This document shows, in pieces, positions 7,982 to 15,899 of a stretch of DNA of 64,000 nt (its first letter is position 1; every line of letters starts with the position of its first letter). The notes under the pieces are model-generated. The model did no database searches, had not been told where the DNA came from, and worked only from the letters and a program-made list of their open reading frames with translations. Made by a program: the position numbers and the translations under genes. The DNA comes from Reclinomonas americana ATCC 50394 (Eukaryota; Jakobida; Jakobea; Jakobida): the NCBI GenBank assembly GCA_048213135.1, contig PS015009.1, forward strand, positions 1,116,001 through 1,180,000, in the 5' to 3' direction.

Positions 7982-8695
7982 TTACATTTTCAACGCCTGC
8001 AAAGCTTTGTACTCGGCCGACTGGTTGCCGTACTGGCTGCGGGTGTAAGCCTTAATACGTACGCAGCGGTCTTGCAGGTCGGCGTACAGCGCCTGCCGTT
8101 CGTTGCGGCGGGCACGCATTTGCTCCAGCCGGGCAGCCACGGCGTTGTTGGCCTCGGTTAGTTTTACCACAAAAGCCTGCAGTGCCACCAGCGTTATACC
8201 CTTGGTACTGCTGGCATAGTCGCCAAAACTGCCCAGGGTGGTTACCAAATCGCTGAAATACTGCGTTTGCGAGCCAAAGCTTTTCTCACTCTGGCTTACG
8301 GTTTTTTCAGCCTCCGGTTGGGTGGGGTCGGCGGGTAGCTTTACCAGTTTGCTTTTGCGCATTACTTTAATAATGGCGCCCACCTGCTGCGCTTCGTGGC
8401 TGGTACGGCCATACTGGGCATCTACCGCTCCGCGAATGAGGGTCAGCATTTTGGTTACTGATCCTGTTTCGCCGGTAAACAACTGCTGCCGCAGCGATAC
8501 CTCACGGCTGTACTTCGCCTGCCTGTCGGTTTCGGCTTCATTACCGGCGGCAATGATTTGAATAAGCACCTGTAACTCCGCCAGCGTTTCCTTAGTGCGG
8601 GGCGGGGCATAGCCCTCCCAGGTTTTTATAAACTCTGTTGCATCCTGCAACTTGCGCAATCTTGCGCCAAACGATGTTTCCGCTTTGGAACTCAT
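7982..8695 (-). CDS. Conserved hypothetical helical protein
   Basis: 237 residues from the ATG at 8695; a further in-frame ATG at 8737 exists, but the protein-like part starts at MSSKAETSFG. It is almost wholly alpha-helical with many Gln, Glu, Arg and Ala (REVSLRQQL, AARLEQMRARRNERQALYAD) and no signal peptide. It looks like a compact helical-bundle protein of the type widespread as a hypothetical protein in Bacteroidota. It is a lone gene closed by its own terminator and sits between the two long intergenic repeats. Function unknown. Confidence 0.65.
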   Translation of the reverse strand: MSSKAETSFGARLRKLQDATEFIKTWEGYAPPRTKETLAELQVLIQIIAAGNEAETDRQAKYSREVSLRQQLFTGETGSVTKMLTLIRGAVDAQYGRTSHEAQQVGAIIKVMRKSKLVKLPADPTQPEAEKTVSQSEKSFGSQTQYFSDLVTTLGSFGDYASSTKGITLVALQAFVVKLTEANNAVAARLEQMRARRNERQALYADLQDRCVRIKAYTRSQYGNQSAEYKALQALKM

Positions 8696-8865
8696 AACAG
8701 ATACGAATTTTTGGTCTTTCGAGCGATATTGCTCCACCCAAAGACGAAAAACACCTGTATCCGGTTCCCTCTCTTGTATCTGCGTACATTTACTTGCCGT
8801 TGAAATAACATTTTGTAAACAGCATAAAAAAATGGGTGAGTGATCATAACAACTACAACGGCGAA

Positions 8866-9117
8866 AAGTTACTGGAACACTTTAATAAGTTACTTAGAAT
8901 ATCTAAGAAGATACTGTAACACCCTTACAAGTTGCTGAAGCCATTTTACAAGTTACCGGGTCATTCAAAGAAGTTACTGAATACATCTTACAGGTTACTG
9001 GAACATTCTAATAAGTTACTGAGGCTATCTAAGAAGCTACTGGAACACTCTTACATGTTACCGGGTAATCCTTACAAATTGCTGAAGCTGCCTGGCAAGT
9101 TCCTGCGTCACCCTTAC
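8866..9117. repeat. Twelve tandem copies of a degenerate 21-bp unit
   Basis: Twelve consecutive 21-base units fill 8866-9117 exactly, each beginning AAGTTACTG or a near variant and often ending TCTTAC, TCTAAT or TCTAAG. Units 1-3 resemble units 7-9 closely, which points to a higher-order duplication of about 126 bp. Because 21 is a multiple of three, a heptapeptide repeat (KLLEHSY-like) reads through the array on the plus strand, but unit 3 carries an in-frame TAA and no good start precedes the array. It lies between two convergent-free gene ends and may be a decayed coding repeat or a structural DNA repeat. Confidence 0.85.
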
Positions 9118-9249
9118 GCCTCCTCCAAACATATCGCCTCATTCCTTCCCTTCTTCACTCTTTCATTCTTTCATTAACATTTTTATACCCTCTGCTACGG
9201 ATATACGCTGTTCCTTTTTCCCGCTACCTTACCATTCTAAATTTATACC

Positions 9250-9942
9250 ATGCCCTCCCTCTATCAAAAGATCCTCGTACTTGCCATGGGCCCCACCAAC
9301 GATGAAGGCATCGTTCGCGGCGCGGCAAAAAGCAACGGCCCCATATTCAAATCTCACGTTGAAAAAGCCACCAAAGGCCAGGTAAAGCTGGAGCTCTTCT
9401 ACCCGGAATACCTTAACAACGATTTTCATACCGACGACTTTATGGATTTTGGCGGCACCCTCCGGTACATCGCCAAATACAACAAAACTTTCGATGATAT
9501 ACTGGTGCATAACTGCGGCATAAAGCCTTACCAGTACGATTATATTCTTAGGGTGTATAAGCATCCGCCCAAACTGGTATCGGGTTTTTACGCCAATACC
9601 TGGATGTGGTACAACCAATACCTGGGCACACCGCACCTGAAAAAAGGTTACACCTCGCTGCTGGCCAATCCTACTATCCCATCAGGCGTTATAGCACCAC
9701 CCATGTGGGAAACCATGGTGCATGAGTATTGCCACCAGCTGGAGCACCGGTTCAACGATGCGGGTGTTAAATATTTCGTTAACTCCGACAGGAAGAACGA
9801 ACTGCAGAGTAATCCATTCTTCACCTCCACTTCCAACATCGACTTTTATTACAAGATCATGGCCAACCTTGAGTTTCCTTACAACGGCATACAAAGTGTG
9901 CCTTATCACAAACTCAATGGCATTGCCGGCGTGTGGAAGTAG
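9250..9942 (+). CDS. Putative HExxH metalloprotease-like protein
   Basis: 230 residues, no clear signal peptide. The segment MVHEYCHQLEH (about residues 157-167) holds a zinc-binding HExxH motif (HEYCH). No third ligand can be fixed by eye. The N-terminal half has FGGTLRYIAKYN and ILVHNCGIKPYQYDYILR, and the protein seems globular and cytoplasmic. It could be a minimal gluzincin-type peptidase, but the substrate is unknown, and such motifs can also occur by chance. The second long intergenic repeat begins 19 bp after its stop. The upstream 130 bp after the 21-bp repeat array are T- and C-rich and may hold its promoter. Confidence 0.6.
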   Translation: MPSLYQKILVLAMGPTNDEGIVRGAAKSNGPIFKSHVEKATKGQVKLELFYPEYLNNDFHTDDFMDFGGTLRYIAKYNKTFDDILVHNCGIKPYQYDYILRVYKHPPKLVSGFYANTWMWYNQYLGTPHLKKGYTSLLANPTIPSGVIAPPMWETMVHEYCHQLEHRFNDAGVKYFVNSDRKNELQSNPFFTSTSNIDFYYKIMANLEFPYNGIQSVPYHKLNGIAGVWK

Positions 9943-9960
9943 GAATAGAAAACAGCGATT

Positions 9961-10270
9961 TTTCACCGCAAAGAACAGGAGAACGCAGAGTTAACGCAAA
10001 GATTTTCTCAATGAATCTCTGTGAAAACGCTCTGTGCCATCTGTGAAAATTTTACCGAAAAGAACGAGAGAGCGCAGAGGCAACGCAAAGGATTCTCTCC
10101 ATGTCTCTCCGTAAAAAATCATCACCGGGGTCTCGTGCCGAAGACCCCGGCGGAACATCAGAAAGAACGCTGAGGTTACGGACTTTCTCTGTGAACCTCT
10201 GTGAAAACACTCCGTGTATCTTCGTGAAAAATACTCACCCGGGTCCCGTTCCGGAGGCCCGGCGAAAAAC
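9961..10270. repeat. Long dispersed intergenic repeat, copy B
   Basis: Direct repeat of the element at 7591-7903, starting with the same TTTCACCGCAAAGAAC and following the same order of blocks. It keeps one good hairpin (about 10126-10156, GGGGTCTCGTGCCGAAGACCCC-type arms) and a diverged one at about 10239-10262 (CGGGTCCCGTTCCGGAGGCCCG). Differences from copy A are scattered substitutions and short indels, so the copies are not recent. It is non-coding as far as I can see. Confidence 0.75.
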
Positions 10271-10319
10271 AAAATATAAACATCGCTGTTTCGTCTGCCG
10301 TGTTAACTTTTGCGGAACG

Positions 10320-10676
10320 TTACTCTATCACTAATGGCTCTTCAGACCCTATATTTTTCCAATACCGGGCAGTGAGTATACCTGTATAGTACCGCAGAGA
10401 AAAAATAAAATGTATCACCAGCCATAAGAGGAAAATGGGTTGAAAAGAAGGCGTCCACACTTCGGCATCCCTTATTACCGCACCTACTTTTAACATGGCA
10501 ACAGCCGGGCTGTACGACAGCAAACCAGCTAACCCCAGCAGGATAGTAAGCCCCAGCAGCAGTACGCCAATTTTGTGGTTTTTCAGGAATGCTAAACTGG
10601 TGATCAGTAACAGGGCAAGGCCTGCCATATGTTTATACATCAGCAGGCAATCGCCACTGAACCTGGCCCACAGCAA
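10320..10676 (-). CDS. Small multi-pass membrane protein, start uncertain
   Basis: 118 residues when started at the TTG at 10676, with hydrophobic helices around LALLLITSLAFL, IGVLLLGLTILLGLAGLL and FLLWLVIHFIFSL. The frame stays open upstream to about 10757 and encodes another plausible helix (LTDLIVLLILWFSAGNLLW) without any ATG, GTG or TTG at a natural place; a codon ATA near 10751 sits where a start would fit. The true N-terminus may therefore be longer, by about 25 residues. Four transmembrane helices would result. No family recognised. Confidence 0.5.
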   Translation of the reverse strand: MLWARFSGDCLLMYKHMAGLALLLITSLAFLKNHKIGVLLLGLTILLGLAGLLSYSPAVAMLKVGAVIRDAEVWTPSFQPIFLLWLVIHFIFSLRYYTGILTARYWKNIGSEEPLVIE

Positions 10677-10860
10677 ATTTCCTGCGGAAAACCACAGGAT
10701 AAGAAGTACAATCAGATCGGTCAGTTTTTTTCTGATGGTTTCATTAGTTATTTCAGGTGCGCAATATTACATCACATTTTATTTCCGGCGTTCCATATTT
10801 AAGAGGCTACCGTGTTTAGCTGCCCTCCTATTGAAGAGATAATACATGAAGGCCGGCTCA

Positions 10861-11325
10861 TCACAAGAACACCATCATATATACTTCATCTGGCCGGCTG
10901 CGGAAATCGTTGGGCAGAGGTAGGGGTATTGTCCATTCGTATTTTTTTGCAGCCCCATCTTTCAGGTAGTCAAAATAAAATGTATTGTCTTTCAGTTTTA
11001 CCGGTAAACGATCCGGCATATCAGGATAACATTTCGCCACCAGGCTGCGTTTGTCATCAAAAAAATAAATAACACTGTGGCCATGCCAGGTTGCGGCGGC
11101 TCTTACTTTATAAAATTCCTTTACCACGTGATAAACGGTTTTCTGATTGACATCTTTCAGTACCCCCAGGTAAGTAACCCAGCTGGTATCGTCGTAATTG
11201 GCCTGCCGGAAAACTTTACCGGGCTGGTTGCTGTTGATGATCCATTTATACCTGCGCAACTGCCCATAGGTGCAGGCCGCACAACCCAGCAGCAAAAGAA
11301 ACAGGAAAAAAGCGAAGCGTTTCAT
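10861..11325 (-). CDS. Small secreted/lipoprotein-like hypothetical
   Basis: 154 residues from the ATG at 11325. A longer frame up to 11433 exists, but it would run through the terminator hairpin of the DinB gene, so the shorter start is preferred. The N-terminus MKRFAFFLFLLLLGCAAC has a lipobox-like LLGCAAC, so export and possibly lipidation are likely. The rest is soluble, with WHGHSVIYFFDDKR and LPVKLKDNTFYFDYL. No known family. It probably has its own promoter in the 110 bp after the terminator. Confidence 0.6.
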   Translation of the reverse strand: MKRFAFFLFLLLLGCAACTYGQLRRYKWIINSNQPGKVFRQANYDDTSWVTYLGVLKDVNQKTVYHVVKEFYKVRAAATWHGHSVIYFFDDKRSLVAKCYPDMPDRLPVKLKDNTFYFDYLKDGAAKKYEWTIPLPLPNDFRSRPDEVYMMVFL

Positions 11326-11390
11326 ACCGGTAAAATTATACTGCCAAGATATACTTTTATTATTACTGCCCACATTCCCGCTTAAGCCAA

Positions 11391-11418
11391 AAGGCGTACT
11401 GTAAATAAAGTACGCCTT
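11391..11418 (-). terminator. Rho-independent terminator
   Basis: AAGGCGTACT and AGTACGCCTT form a near-perfect 9-10 bp stem around a short A/T-rich loop, followed on the minus strand by TTTT. It lies about 20 bp after the DinB stop codon. Confidence 0.7.
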
Positions 11419-11438
11419 CGCCTGTTTGATCAACCGGT

Positions 11439-11846
11439 CTAGTACACGTATTCCGGTGGTACAATGCCTTTAAGCCTCAGGTAGGTTGTTGCCTGGCCCC
11501 TGTGGTGGGTGATGTGATCGATGGTGGCATAAAAACCCTGCACTGCTGTTTCGTTCAGTTCCACGGTATTGATCGTTTGCAGAAGCTGATCATAAGCGGC
11601 CTGCAGGTATTGCTTAACCTCCTCCTTTCCTGTGGGCAGTGCAGGCGGGTTCCAGTCCGCTTTTTCTTTCCGGATGAAATTACTTTCCCACCAATGTATA
11701 CCATAACCCATGTGGTTGAGCAGTTCGCCAAATGACCATACCTCTTCCGTGGGTTTAAAGCTGTATTCTTTGCCGGGCAGGGCCTCGGCCACAGCGAGGG
11801 TGTAGTTCCTGGAATTATCCAGTGTTGCAGATAATTGCGCTTTCAT
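11439..11846 (-). CDS. DinB/YfiT-type metal-binding protein
   Basis: 135 residues, close to the usual size for a DinB-superfamily four-helix bundle. The expected metal ligands are present: His in LLNHMGYG (helix 2) and the paired His in IDHITHHRGQ (helix 3), the last being the family hallmark. The motif LPGKEYSFKPTEEVWSFGEL near the N-terminus also matches. Members bind a divalent metal, and some are thiol-dependent S-transferases; the substrate here is unknown. A -7-like box TACTTTCG on the minus strand at 11862-11869 lies just upstream. It is followed by its own terminator, so it appears to be a single-gene unit. Confidence 0.8.
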   Translation of the reverse strand: MKAQLSATLDNSRNYTLAVAEALPGKEYSFKPTEEVWSFGELLNHMGYGIHWWESNFIRKEKADWNPPALPTGKEEVKQYLQAAYDQLLQTINTVELNETAVQGFYATIDHITHHRGQATTYLRLKGIVPPEYVY

Positions 11847-11908
11847 AAATGTTTGTTTTTACGAAAGTAGCGGCACCCCGGCGGGCAGGGTTACGAAATC
11901 TTGCTGTT

Positions 11909-12766
11909 TTAATGAATGACTTTCGCTCTTTGCAGGCGGTAGGTTTGCGGCGGGCATTTATATTTTTTGCTGAACGCCGCGGTAAAGTGCTCTGTACTGT
12001 TAAACCCTGAAGCAATGGCTATATCCAGAACAGGAAGCGACGTATCTTTCAGGAGCAATTCCGCGTGTTTCAATCTTACACCCAGCAGGAACTGGTGAGG
12101 CGTATAAGCCGTAAAGGTTTTGAATATGCGGGCAAAATGAAAAAGACTCACGTTGCAATACTGCGCCATTTCTGACAGGGAGATGTCATCCTGGAAATGC
12201 AGGCTGATGTATTGTTTGGCTTTTTCAATTGTGTACAGGTGATGCCGCTTTAGCCGCTCTGCGATGATATCTTCCTCATCCTCCTCACCTACTTTACCCA
12301 ATATGCTCCCGATCATATCCAGTACCAGTGTGTCGATTTCCAGCCTGCCGGCATGGCCGGATTGCACCAGTTGTAAAATACGAAAATGCAGCAATTCCGC
12401 TTCGGCGTCCACTTTCACCAGGGTACCGTGCTGGTCGTTGTCGAACAAAAATTTCAGGCTGTGGTGCTGCCCGCACAATTGTTCATAAAAAGGCAGTGTA
12501 AAATCGAAGATGGTACATTCGTCGGGCATCGCCGTTACGTGAGTAACTGTTCTTTCGTAGTGAGGCTTCGTTACCAGTACGCACCCGTTATACGAGTCGA
12601 GTTTTTTCCTGAAAACATTGAAGAAGAAATTACCTGTTCTTACAAAACTGATGCTGAAAGACTGGTTATACTCTGGTTGTGACGTACCACATTCGGTACA
12701 GCGGCATTTAAAATCGATGATACGATAGAATGCTGAAGTGTACAGGGTGTGAATGTCGGCGTCCAT
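11909..12766 (-). CDS. AraC-family transcriptional regulator
   Basis: 285 residues. The N-terminal ~170 residues form a sensor domain of cupin-like beta character, with a CxxC-type pair near the start (CRCTECG). The C-terminal ~100 residues are a clear AraC DNA-binding domain with two helix-turn-helix motifs: ISLSEMAQYCNVSLFHFARIF and LDIAIASGFNSTEHFTAAF, ending in KKYKCPPQTYR. The adjacent DinB gene (leftward, 62 bp away) is a likely regulon member, since AraC and DinB genes often pair. The effector is unknown. Confidence 0.85.
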   Translation of the reverse strand: MDADIHTLYTSAFYRIIDFKCRCTECGTSQPEYNQSFSISFVRTGNFFFNVFRKKLDSYNGCVLVTKPHYERTVTHVTAMPDECTIFDFTLPFYEQLCGQHHSLKFLFDNDQHGTLVKVDAEAELLHFRILQLVQSGHAGRLEIDTLVLDMIGSILGKVGEEDEEDIIAERLKRHHLYTIEKAKQYISLHFQDDISLSEMAQYCNVSLFHFARIFKTFTAYTPHQFLLGVRLKHAELLLKDTSLPVLDIAIASGFNSTEHFTAAFSKKYKCPPQTYRLQRAKVIH

Positions 12767-12770
12767 AGCA

Positions 12771-13262
12771 TTATGGGGCTGAAGGAGGCAGCTGTGAATA
12801 ATATTTCGGTCTTACCGTTGCCAGTACAGGTTCCCCGGGATAGCCGGGTTTACCGTCGATGGTGATGGTTTTGCCTTCGTATTCATTCCTTGCGGCGCGG
12901 GTATCGGTCATAAATTGCTGCACTTTATCGGAAGGAACAAAAAAGTAGTAGCCATAGAAATAAAACACCTGCAGACTTTGGGTTTTACGTTTGAATTTGA
13001 TCTCCAGCGTTTTTCCGTCGCGGATGCTCCATTTGCCGCTGCGTTCATTCACTTCCACAACGCCACCCATACTCTGGCTGCAAATGCCGCCGGGTTGAAA
13101 ATGGTAGGTTGTACTGCCGTAAGGATTGGGAATAGAAAAGCCATTGCGGATAAGATCAAAGCTGATGAACTCCTGTGGCCTGGGATCGGAAGGAACCAAT
13201 ATCTGTGCCTGTATGGCAAATGAACACATACCGCAGAACAGCAAGCAAAGCAGGTGACGCAT
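12771..13262 (-). CDS. Secreted hypothetical protein
   Basis: 163 residues with a signal peptide ending at about FAIQAQ. The mature part is beta-rich: FISFDLIRNGFSIPNPYGS, MGGVVEVNERSGKWSIRDGK and EIKFKRKTQSLQVFYFYGYY. It is probably a small periplasmic or surface protein. It ends four bases before the AraC start, so both may be cotranscribed. A near-match to the -7 element (TATCTTTA) sits about 35 bp upstream. No family recognised. Confidence 0.6.
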   Translation of the reverse strand: MRHLLCLLFCGMCSFAIQAQILVPSDPRPQEFISFDLIRNGFSIPNPYGSTTYHFQPGGICSQSMGGVVEVNERSGKWSIRDGKTLEIKFKRKTQSLQVFYFYGYYFFVPSDKVQQFMTDTRAARNEYEGKTITIDGKPGYPGEPVLATVRPKYYSQLPPSAP

Positions 13263-13359
13263 AACGTATTTTTTAAATTGCAGATTTTATACCCTGCTTA
13301 AAGATACGAAGTCCTGTAAAACGAAACTGTTAACTTTTTATATGAACAAATTCCCTGTT

Positions 13360-13857
13360 TTAACCCGGTTCATCCATTTGCTTCCTGTAAGCGTCTTCCT
13401 CTTCTTTTGTAAGCAGAGGTGTTGCACAGCTTAAAAACCAGTCGTTTACATGTTTTGTCATCCCCACACACCCACTGTTATACCTGAATGACTGCCTGTT
13501 GCGTATATGCCTGGCAAGGAGTTCCTTTACCCGGCTGCTCTTTTTCGCTACCAGTACACGGAAGGCGTACGCTTTTACGCATGCGCTGTAATGATCTGTA
13601 AGTTGTACCAACTCTTCTTCGGAAGCATTATAAAGGGAGAGATAACGCTCGTATTGTTCCGACAGCTTACCGGAATAACCAATGGCAGCCTCATCAACGG
13701 AGCCGTATGCCGCTATCCGCTCAACGATCCTTTTCAGCCTGATCTTCTTTTGTTTGGGAAAGACAAGGTCGACTGTGTTTGCTGATATTGCCGGTTCATT
13801 ATTGTTTTGCGCCCAGGCCGCATATGGAAGGAGCAGCATCCAGAAAACAAACCTCAT
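13360..13857 (-). CDS. Secreted hypothetical protein
   Basis: 165 residues from the ATG at 13857 (a second start eight codons upstream is less likely because it would place charged residues before the signal peptide). Signal peptide FVFWMLLLPYAAWAQ, then a helical domain (KKIRLKRIVERIAAYGS, SEQYERYLSLYNASEEEL) with two Cys pairs. The middle resembles HEAT-like helical repeats, but not clearly. Its start lies 10 bp from the stop of the cupin gene upstream in the same direction, so they are likely one unit. Confidence 0.6.
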   Translation of the reverse strand: MRFVFWMLLLPYAAWAQNNNEPAISANTVDLVFPKQKKIRLKRIVERIAAYGSVDEAAIGYSGKLSEQYERYLSLYNASEEELVQLTDHYSACVKAYAFRVLVAKKSSRVKELLARHIRNRQSFRYNSGCVGMTKHVNDWFLSCATPLLTKEEEDAYRKQMDEPG

Positions 13858-13867
13858 ATGGTATATA

Positions 13868-14227
13868 TTATATCTTATCAAGCGTATGCCGGGTCAATTC
13901 TCCCTGGGTATCTCCTGTATTCAGCGTGGAAGCGGGTTCAAACAGCATAACAGACACTTCATTTTCCGCCACGGGCCGGTGCTCCACACCCCGCGGAACG
14001 ATGATGAATTCGTTCTCATTGATCACAACTGACCTGTCGCGGTACTCCATAGTAAAACTTCCTTTCAGCACATAGAACAATTCATCTTCATGATCGTGTT
14101 TGTGCCAGACAAATTCGCCTTTGAATTTAACAAATTTTACATGCTGACCATTAAGTTCTCCCGCGATCCTCGGGTTCCAGTAATCCGAAAAGAGCGACAA
14201 TTTTTCTGCGACATTTACTTTTTCCAT
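13868..14227 (-). CDS. Cupin-domain protein
   Basis: 119 residues, a single cupin barrel. The first cupin motif reads WHKHDHEDELFYVLKGS, with two His and one Glu as metal ligands, and the second motif, PRGVEHRP, supplies the last His. The small size and absence of other domains suggest either an enzyme of the dioxygenase or isomerase sort or a ligand-binding protein. A -7-like TAAATTTA lies upstream on the minus strand. The secreted hypothetical gene follows 10 bp later. The substrate cannot be inferred. Confidence 0.85.
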   Translation of the reverse strand: MEKVNVAEKLSLFSDYWNPRIAGELNGQHVKFVKFKGEFVWHKHDHEDELFYVLKGSFTMEYRDRSVVINENEFIIVPRGVEHRPVAENEVSVMLFEPASTLNTGDTQGELTRHTLDKI

Positions 14228-14311
14228 GATGCTGTTTGAAGAATCTAAATTTACACCATCTCATTCACTTTGCTGCTAATGATATACAGATCGTTAACGG
14301 CTATACATGAA

Positions 14312-14343
14312 GAAGCCCCGCTCTGTAGATAGCGAGGCTCTTC
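14312..14343 (-). terminator. Probable terminator hairpin
   Basis: On the minus strand AGCCTCGCT and AGCGGGGCT form a 9-bp stem (one G-T pair) with a ten-base loop, followed by TCTTC. It sits 40 bp after the L,D-transpeptidase stop. The U-tract is weak. Confidence 0.55.
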
Positions 14344-14382
14344 GTCTCCTGTCGTGCCTAACAATTAAAAGTTGAAGCCGGG

Positions 14383-15126
14383 TTATGCGCCCTGGCCATT
14401 AAGTATTTTCGACCGGCTAAGGTAGCGCCTGTTCGGGTAATACAGGAAAAGGCAGCTGCCATTCTTAATGCGGTCAATTATTTTTTTATTCTCCGAAACG
14501 GAAACAGCGGGACAACCAAAACTGCGTCCCAGGTAACCGTTGGTTCTGATAAATTCGTTGCTTACATAATCCGCCCCGTGAAAAACGATGGCCCGGCTGT
14601 ACGCGTTATCGTTGAACCCTTTATCGCAGCCTTTCAGTTTTAATGAATAACCATTATCACCATAATAGGTGTTCATCGTAATATAAAAACCGAGGCTGGT
14701 TTTGTAAGAAGATTCTTCATTGGAAAAATCGGTAGCATATTCCAAACCGGAGTTGCGGCCGTGCGCTACCAGTGTATTGAATACCACTTCGCCGCTTTCC
14801 ATATCCAGCACATACAATCTTTTTTGAGAGGAAGGTTTGCTGTAGTCGATGATGGTAAGCACTTTTTCATTGGTGATCTGGTGCCTTTCGCCCAGCCTGT
14901 TATACCCGGTAATGGCCAATTCAAAGGCTGGCCTCGACAAACCCGATGTTTCCAGGTTCCAGGCATTGTACATATCAACCACGTTAACCGATAAGCGGGC
15001 CAGCGGGATCAATGAACCAACCGTGTGCTCGTATTCGCCGGCGCCACTTCTTGAAGCAGACCGGGCTGGTACCAGGGTTACGGAAAGCAATAGCAACAGA
15101 ACAATTACAGAACGTGTCAATCTCAT
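14383..15126 (-). CDS. Murein L,D-transpeptidase catalytic-domain protein
   Basis: 247 residues. A signal peptide (VIVLLLLLSVTLVPARSAS) is followed by a domain with the transpeptidase signature: IVFHGADYV supplies the His, and GRSFGCPAVS supplies the catalytic Cys with the preceding Gly-Arg-Ser. This is the family that cuts or links peptidoglycan stems through a Cys acyl-enzyme in the periplasm (YkuD-like, the L,D-transpeptidase catalytic-domain variant of Bacteroidota). Length is usual for it. The gene is monocistronic and divergent from the pigment operon. A weak promoter-like word TTACTTTG occurs about 130 bp upstream. Confidence 0.85.
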   Translation of the reverse strand: MRLTRSVIVLLLLLSVTLVPARSASRSGAGEYEHTVGSLIPLARLSVNVVDMYNAWNLETSGLSRPAFELAITGYNRLGERHQITNEKVLTIIDYSKPSSQKRLYVLDMESGEVVFNTLVAHGRNSGLEYATDFSNEESSYKTSLGFYITMNTYYGDNGYSLKLKGCDKGFNDNAYSRAIVFHGADYVSNEFIRTNGYLGRSFGCPAVSVSENKKIIDRIKNGSCLFLYYPNRRYLSRSKILNGQGA

Positions 15127-15380
15127 TACTTGAACTTGGTGTTTACGACTTAAGAATTGCTGGTTATAAATCGTTTTACAGGGCTGCTTTATTGTGTGGC
15201 CGGGACGGATGCTGACAGATATAATTTATTTTTATATTATAGAAATTTATCTATCGGGATGCAAAGTAACGACAAAAACCCCTGCCAGGCCCCGGCCCCC
15301 GGCTTTAGGTTTTGTTAAAAAAGCGGCTAAATTCCGGCCCGGATTGACGAACCATTAACCAATATGGCGTGTTTAAATTG

Positions 15381-15388
15381 TATATTTG
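15381..15388 (+). promoter_or_regulatory. Bacteroidota -7 promoter element for the dar operon
   Basis: TATATTTG matches the TAnnTTTG consensus exactly and lies 18 bp before the ATG at 15406. I could not find a well-spaced -33 TTG. The site favours the start at 15406 over the in-frame ATG at 15364. Confidence 0.5.
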
Positions 15389-15405
15389 TCACCCAACTTA
15401 AGCAT

Positions 15406-15885
15406 ATGAAACTGAGGATCATTGCCGCCTTTTTACTGTTAGTGGGTTTTATACCCGGCCGGGCCGGAATAAACCACCTTTTCATTGACCGCAGCGCCTT
15501 TTATGCTGCCATATCCTCTGATAATGTGTCGAGTATAGACACCCAGCTGGATAACCTCAAGGCCGGGAGCGGCAACGAAAAAGACGCTTTTGAAGGTGCT
15601 CTGCTGATGAAAAAGGCCGGGCTGGTGGCCAAAACAAGCGAAAAAATGCGCCTGTTCAAAGCCGGCCGCACCAAACTGGAGAACGCCATTAAGAAAGATA
15701 CCGATAACACAGAATTTCACTTTTTGCGCCTGCTTATCCAGGAAAACGCGCCCAAAATTGTAAACTACCGCGATAATCTGGAGGCTGATATTGCCTTTGT
15801 AAAATCAAATTATAAGGCCCTGCCACCGCCTGTACAACAGGTGATTGTGGACTACAGCAAAAAATCGAAGGCGCTGAAGTTATAA
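15406..15885 (+). CDS. Small secreted protein heading the dar operon
   Basis: 159 residues from the ATG at 15406. The N-terminus MKLRIIAAFLLLVGFIPGRAG is a signal peptide. The remainder is helical and moderately charged (SSIDTQLDNLKAGSGNEKDAF, RTKLENAIKKDTDNTEFHFL). I do not recognise a domain. It is 14 bp upstream of darA with no terminator between, so it is probably the first gene of the dialkylresorcinol operon and may serve in the periplasm in pigment handling. That role is inferred from position only. Confidence 0.65.
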   Translation: MKLRIIAAFLLLVGFIPGRAGINHLFIDRSAFYAAISSDNVSSIDTQLDNLKAGSGNEKDAFEGALLMKKAGLVAKTSEKMRLFKAGRTKLENAIKKDTDNTEFHFLRLLIQENAPKIVNYRDNLEADIAFVKSNYKALPPPVQQVIVDYSKKSKALKL

Positions 15886-15899
15886 CCGCATATCCCAAC

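Noticed and set aside
8866-9117. CRISPR array
   Set aside because: Units are contiguous, with no spacers of unique sequence, and no cas genes are present.
8932-9177. 81-residue frame with heptapeptide repeats
   Set aside because: It starts in the middle of the 21-bp array, with no ribosome site or promoter, and the preceding units in the same frame contain a stop. Kept as a repeat, not as a gene.
9991-10334. Open frames across repeat copy B on both strands
   Set aside because: By-products of the repeat, with the same translated words as in copy A.
15364-15405. Earlier start (ATG at 15364) for the first dar-operon gene
   Set aside because: It would place coding sequence over the TATATTTG promoter box and put a Cys-rich leader before the signal peptide.
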